A stretch of 7,705 bases of DNA from Methanobacteriota archaeon (GTDB lineage Archaea > Thermoplasmatota > Thermoplasmata > RBG-16-68-12): positions 1 through 7,705 of the forward strand of contig VBLS01000093.1 of NCBI GenBank assembly GCA_005878635.1, in the 5' to 3' direction. The translations under genes and the position numbers were made by a program. A model generated the notes under the pieces. The model worked only from the letters and a program-made list of their open reading frames with translations. It was not told the origin of the DNA and did not search any database. Numbering within the stretch: position 1 is the stretch's first letter; the number at the start of each line of letters is the position of its first letter. This document shows positions 5,502 to 7,705 of this stretch, piece after piece.

Positions 5502-6149
5502 ATGCACTGGCGTAGCGCCGTCCTCTTGATTGTCGCCGGCGCGGGGATCCTCATCGCGATCGCCGCGCCGAAACTGATCGTGTTGCAAAGCCTCGTCATG
5601 GTCTCTTCCGCGATGTTGGGCGTCGTCGCGGTCGTCCTCGTCCGCCGGGGCGCCCGCTCGCTGCCCTCCGACCCTCGAATCGCGCGGGTGTCGCAACGGC
5701 TCCATGAGCTCCGGCGGCTCGCCGCGGCGGCGCGACAGCAGTCCCTGGCGAACCTCGATGGGAACCCCGAGTCGATCGCCGTCTATCCGTGGCCGGAAGA
5801 GGAGGACGTCGTCCGCGTCGAAGACCATTCCGTCGCGCGTCGGCTCACGGAACGACTCGCTCCGCCCGCACCGGAAACCTCCGTCGACCATCGGCCGTCG
5901 CACAACGAGACCTTCGCCGAACTCCTCCGGGAAGGCGAAGACCTCCGCGCTTTAGGACGCCTGCTCAAGCTCGACCTGACGGCCTACGGGAATCAACTCT
6001 CGAAGGCGCTCGCCGCCGCCCGCGCGGGACGATTCGAGCAGTGCGGATTGTACCTTCAGGTCGCGAACGAACGGCTCCGCTTCCAGGTGCACGCGGCCTT
6101 GGCTGAAGAATTGTTGAGTCTCCGATCTCCCGCGTTCGACTCTCGCTGA
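5502..6149 (+). CDS. Two-helix membrane protein of unknown function
   Basis: A 215-residue protein. Residues 5-22 and 25-48 are two hydrophobic helices joined by a very tight turn (APK), followed by RRGAR, which by the positive-inside rule puts both termini in the cytoplasm. The rest is soluble and charged: a helix at about 58-85 with many Arg and Ala, an acidic segment (PWPEEEDVVRVED), a Pro-rich linker, then a helical C-terminal region of about 75 residues from NETFAELLREGEDLRALGRL to the end. No catalytic motif or known family is recognised. It is divergent from the ATPase operon across a 190-base gap with shared inverted repeats, so co-regulation is possible. It could be a membrane anchor or partner for those ATPases, but that is inference from position only. 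The ATG at 5502 is 30-40 bases from a strong TATA palindrome. Confidence 0.85.
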   Translation: MHWRSAVLLIVAGAGILIAIAAPKLIVLQSLVMVSSAMLGVVAVVLVRRGARSLPSDPRIARVSQRLHELRRLAAAARQQSLANLDGNPESIAVYPWPEEEDVVRVEDHSVARRLTERLAPPAPETSVDHRPSHNETFAELLREGEDLRALGRLLKLDLTAYGNQLSKALAAARAGRFEQCGLYLQVANERLRFQVHAALAEELLSLRSPAFDSR

Positions 6150-6201
6150 CTTCGCGGCCGACTCAAGCGGATTTCGGGGCGTTCTCGGGCAGTAGACGAC
6201 T

Positions 6202-6237
6202 CCCACCGAATCGCGTTGGGATGGTTCGTCCGGTGGG
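6202..6237. other. Inverted repeat in the gap between convergent genes
   Basis: CCCACCG (6202-6208) and CGGTGGG (6231-6237) are perfect 7-base arms around a 22-base loop. They fall in the 155-base gap between the stop of the membrane protein gene and that of the HxlR gene. No T-run follows on either strand, so it is not a clear terminator. It may be a 3' end structure or chance. I see nothing else in 6150-6304. Confidence 0.3.
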
Positions 6238-6304
6238 GTGCATCGCCATCTCGGCTCTGCGGACGCCCGTCACGATCGCGGGGATCGGACAAACGGAGGG
6301 CGAC

Positions 6305-6835
6305 TCAGGGGGAAGGGTCCGGCTTGACGCCCAAGGCGCTGCTCAGGCGCAGATAGAGGAAGACCGGCTCCCCCAACTTGGCGACCGTCAGACCATGGTC
6401 CGTCAGCGAGTACGAGACCCGCGGCGGCCTCGTCGGCTTCACGTCCCGCCGGATGAGGCCAGTCTCCTGCATCCGGGCGAGCTTACTGGAGAGCACGCGC
6501 GAGCTGATGCGCCCCAGGCCGCGGCGAATCTCCTGGAACCCCGCGGACTGCCGCATGTAGAGGAGCGTCAAGATGTCGAGAGACCACTTCCCGAAGACGG
6601 TGCGGGCGATCTCCATGTTCATGATCACGGGGTCGAACAAGGCGGCCGACCCTCCGCTCCAACCCGCATCCCGCACGATGTCGCGGGCGAATCGGCTACA
6701 TGTGTCGACGAGATCGGAGAACCGACGTTGCATTCTCTCGGCCGACGCTTCGGCGCCGGGATCCGCCTGTTCCGGGCGAGAAAGCATTTTCCTGACCAGC
6801 CCTCTACACTGTGCCGAGACCCTTCTAAGGCCCAT
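6305..6835 (-). CDS. HxlR-family winged-helix transcriptional regulator
   Basis: A 176-residue regulator. An N-terminal extension of about 65 residues precedes the HxlR core: IARTVFGKWSLDILTLLYM, then SAGFQEIRRGLGRISSRVLS and KLARMQETGLIRR (helix-turn-helix with recognition helix), the wing RPPRVSYSLTDHG, and a final helix. Typical HxlR proteins are 100-130 residues and start shortly before the core, so the extension is unusual; it holds two Cys (residues 9 and 46 from this start), which could sense redox, though that is speculative. Starts at GTG 6853, ATG 6835 or ATG 6787 are all possible. I chose 6835 because an AT-rich GATAATC lies about 25 bases upstream, fitting a leaderless mRNA. It is divergent from the secreted-protein gene at 6931 across a short gap, the usual arrangement of an HxlR regulator and its target. 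Confidence 0.92.
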   Translation of the reverse strand: MGLRRVSAQCRGLVRKMLSRPEQADPGAEASAERMQRRFSDLVDTCSRFARDIVRDAGWSGGSAALFDPVIMNMEIARTVFGKWSLDILTLLYMRQSAGFQEIRRGLGRISSRVLSSKLARMQETGLIRRDVKPTRPPRVSYSLTDHGLTVAKLGEPVFLYLRLSSALGVKPDPSP

Positions 6836-6856
6836 GTGATGACTTGTGTTCACCTT

Positions 6857-6863
6857 GATTATC
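6857..6863 (-). promoter_or_regulatory. Candidate TATA element of the HxlR gene
   Basis: The minus strand reads GATAATC about 25 bases upstream of the ATG at 6835, which fits a leaderless transcript. The match to consensus is weak. If the GTG at 6853 is the true start, a different element near 6887-6900 would be needed. Confidence 0.3.
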
Positions 6864-6887
6864 GTCGGGGCTCTTCGTTACTGAATG

Positions 6888-6900
6888 GATACGATACGTA
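6888..6900 (+). promoter_or_regulatory. Candidate promoter/operator in the HxlR-secreted protein gap
   Basis: GATACGATACGTA contains two tandem GATAC units and the inverted repeat TACG-ATA-CGTA (6890-6900). It is the most AT-rich part just upstream of the secreted-protein gene, with a predicted start near 6920, about 10 bases before ATG 6931. It could be the TATA region of that gene, a binding site for the divergent HxlR protein, or both. Confidence 0.35.
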
Positions 6901-6930
6901 CAAATCGGTGCTCGACGAGACGGTTCCCTG

Positions 6931-7705
6931 ATGGCGGGCAAGCCGCTGGGCCTTCGGATGAGTCGGAAGACGACCCCCCACCGACGACTCGGCACATCGG
7001 TCCTGTTGCTCATTGTTTTCCTGGGGGCCGCCTTGCTCCCCTTCGTCCTCTCGCAGCCCGCCAAGGCGGCGCAGTTCTCCCTGACGCTCTACGTCAGCGC
7101 GCTCGGGTGGTCGTTCACGTCCGGAGGAGAGGCGCGGCCCGGCCCGGTCCTCCTGGCGGTCCAAGGCGACCAAGTCGACGTCACGATGACGAGCGAAGAC
7201 TTCCTACCGCACGGATTCTTCATCGATTACAATGGGAATGGGATGCCCGACAGCGGGGACTTCATGTCAGAGCAGACGAGCGGCACGATCCAATTCTCGA
7301 TCCCCGCGGACAAGCTCGGCACATTCACATATGGTGACGAAGTGGTGACGTTGAACACGGGCACTTGGGTGACGAGGGTCAACAGTCCGCCCGAGGCGTC
7401 CTTCCACGCGCCGACCGCGACAACGTCCTGGACGGGCGGGGTATCTCACGACATCTCTTTCGACGTCACCGACCCGGATGGCGACCCGATCCAGGTGAGC
7501 GTCTCGTATTCCTACGGAGGCGGCCCGAGCCAGGCGATCAAGTCCTTCGCAGCGGGACCGACGAATCCCCAAATCGTCCCGTGGACCCCCAGCGGGTTCA
7601 GCTCGACAGACACGATGATCCGGGTGGTGGTCCAGGACTCTAGGGGCGCCTCGCAGCCCTTTGATTCGCCGGCGTTCACGGTCGATTCCGCGCCGCCGAC
7701 AATTC
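6931..7705 (+). CDS. Secreted protein, degenerate cupredoxin-like plus Ig-like domains (3' partial)
   Basis: The frame is open from ATG 6931 to the window end, 258 residues so far, with high G/C at third positions. Residues 1-20 are basic, 21-40 a hydrophobic helix (SVLLLIVFLGAALLPFVL), then SQPAKAA suggests a cleaved signal peptide. Residues 48-150 resemble a cupredoxin: a strand pair, VQGDQVDVTMTSEDFLPHGF as the first copper-ligand loop with its His, and a late GTFTY strand. The usual later Cys-His-Met cluster is absent, so type 1 copper binding is unlikely. DYNGNGMPDSGD (99-110) resembles an EF-hand-like calcium loop. From 152 a strand-rich Ig-like module follows (DPDGDPIQVSVSYS, IRVVVQDSRG); VDSAPPT at the edge looks like the start of another repeat. 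An ATG at 6958 is a possible alternative start. Probably exported or cell-surface; the role is unknown. It is divergent from the HxlR regulator. Confidence 0.86.
   Translation, partial: MAGKPLGLRMSRKTTPHRRLGTSVLLLIVFLGAALLPFVLSQPAKAAQFSLTLYVSALGWSFTSGGEARPGPVLLAVQGDQVDVTMTSEDFLPHGFFIDYNGNGMPDSGDFMSEQTSGTIQFSIPADKLGTFTYGDEVVTLNTGTWVTRVNSPPEASFHAPTATTSWTGGVSHDISFDVTDPDGDPIQVSVSYSYGGGPSQAIKSFAAGPTNPQIVPWTPSGFSSTDTMIRVVVQDSRGASQPFDSPAFTVDSAPPTI

Noticed and set aside
6221..6931. Plus-strand open frame (236 codons) over the HxlR gene
   Set aside because: The HxlR fold on the minus strand is unambiguous and the plus-strand translation shows no domain.
1..7705. CRISPR array, insertion sequence or prophage
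   Set aside because: There are no regularly spaced repeats, no transposase or integrase motifs and no terminal inverted repeats with target duplications.

Overview
The window reads as a GC-rich archaeal chromosome segment. TATA-like boxes lie 25-60 bases ahead of several starts, some starts would be leaderless or nearly so, and the genes are archaeal in type: KaiC/GvpD-like P-loop ATPases, a dolichol-phosphate-mannose-synthase-like glycosyltransferase, an archaeal winged-helix regulator, and a ribbon-helix-helix protein with a long C-terminal domain. My best guess is a Candidatus Thermoplasmatota lineage. That is inference from gene style, because there is no marker gene here. I see no rRNA, tRNA, CRISPR array, transposase or phage gene.

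Layout. Bases 1-43 hold an unresolved gene edge. Bases 44-316 are non-coding, with a foldable stretch and a 15-base tandem repeat. On the minus strand, 317-1673 is a two-gene unit: a winged-helix regulator followed by a GT2 glycosyltransferase. A divergent promoter gap (1674-1850) separates it from a plus-strand ribbon-helix-helix gene (1851-2384, TTG start), which ends at a hairpin plus T6 tract. Tail to tail with it comes a minus-strand operon read from 5311 down to 2403: a 510-residue GvpD-like double P-loop protein, then a 247-residue KaiC-like ATPase overlapping it by ATGA, then a third gene. The third gene has a good ribosome-binding site and a TTG start but is open only if one base is restored, so it looks frameshifted.

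The 190-base gap 5312-5501 carries two divergent TATA boxes and three inverted repeats. To its right, on the plus strand, is a two-helix membrane protein of unknown function (5502-6149), which converges on a minus-strand HxlR-family regulator (6305-6835). Divergent from that regulator is a secreted protein with a degenerate cupredoxin-like domain and an Ig-like module (6931 onward), which runs off the window end.

How the parts may work together. The two ATPases, the third gene and possibly the divergent membrane protein form the most interesting unit: one complete KaiC-type ATPase, one ATPase with an intact and a dead nucleotide site, and an uncharacterised partner. In archaea such proteins serve signalling or regulation (GvpD, FlaH/ArlH, KaiC-like), but nothing here fixes the function. 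The HxlR regulator probably controls itself and/or the secreted protein through the shared 95-base gap.
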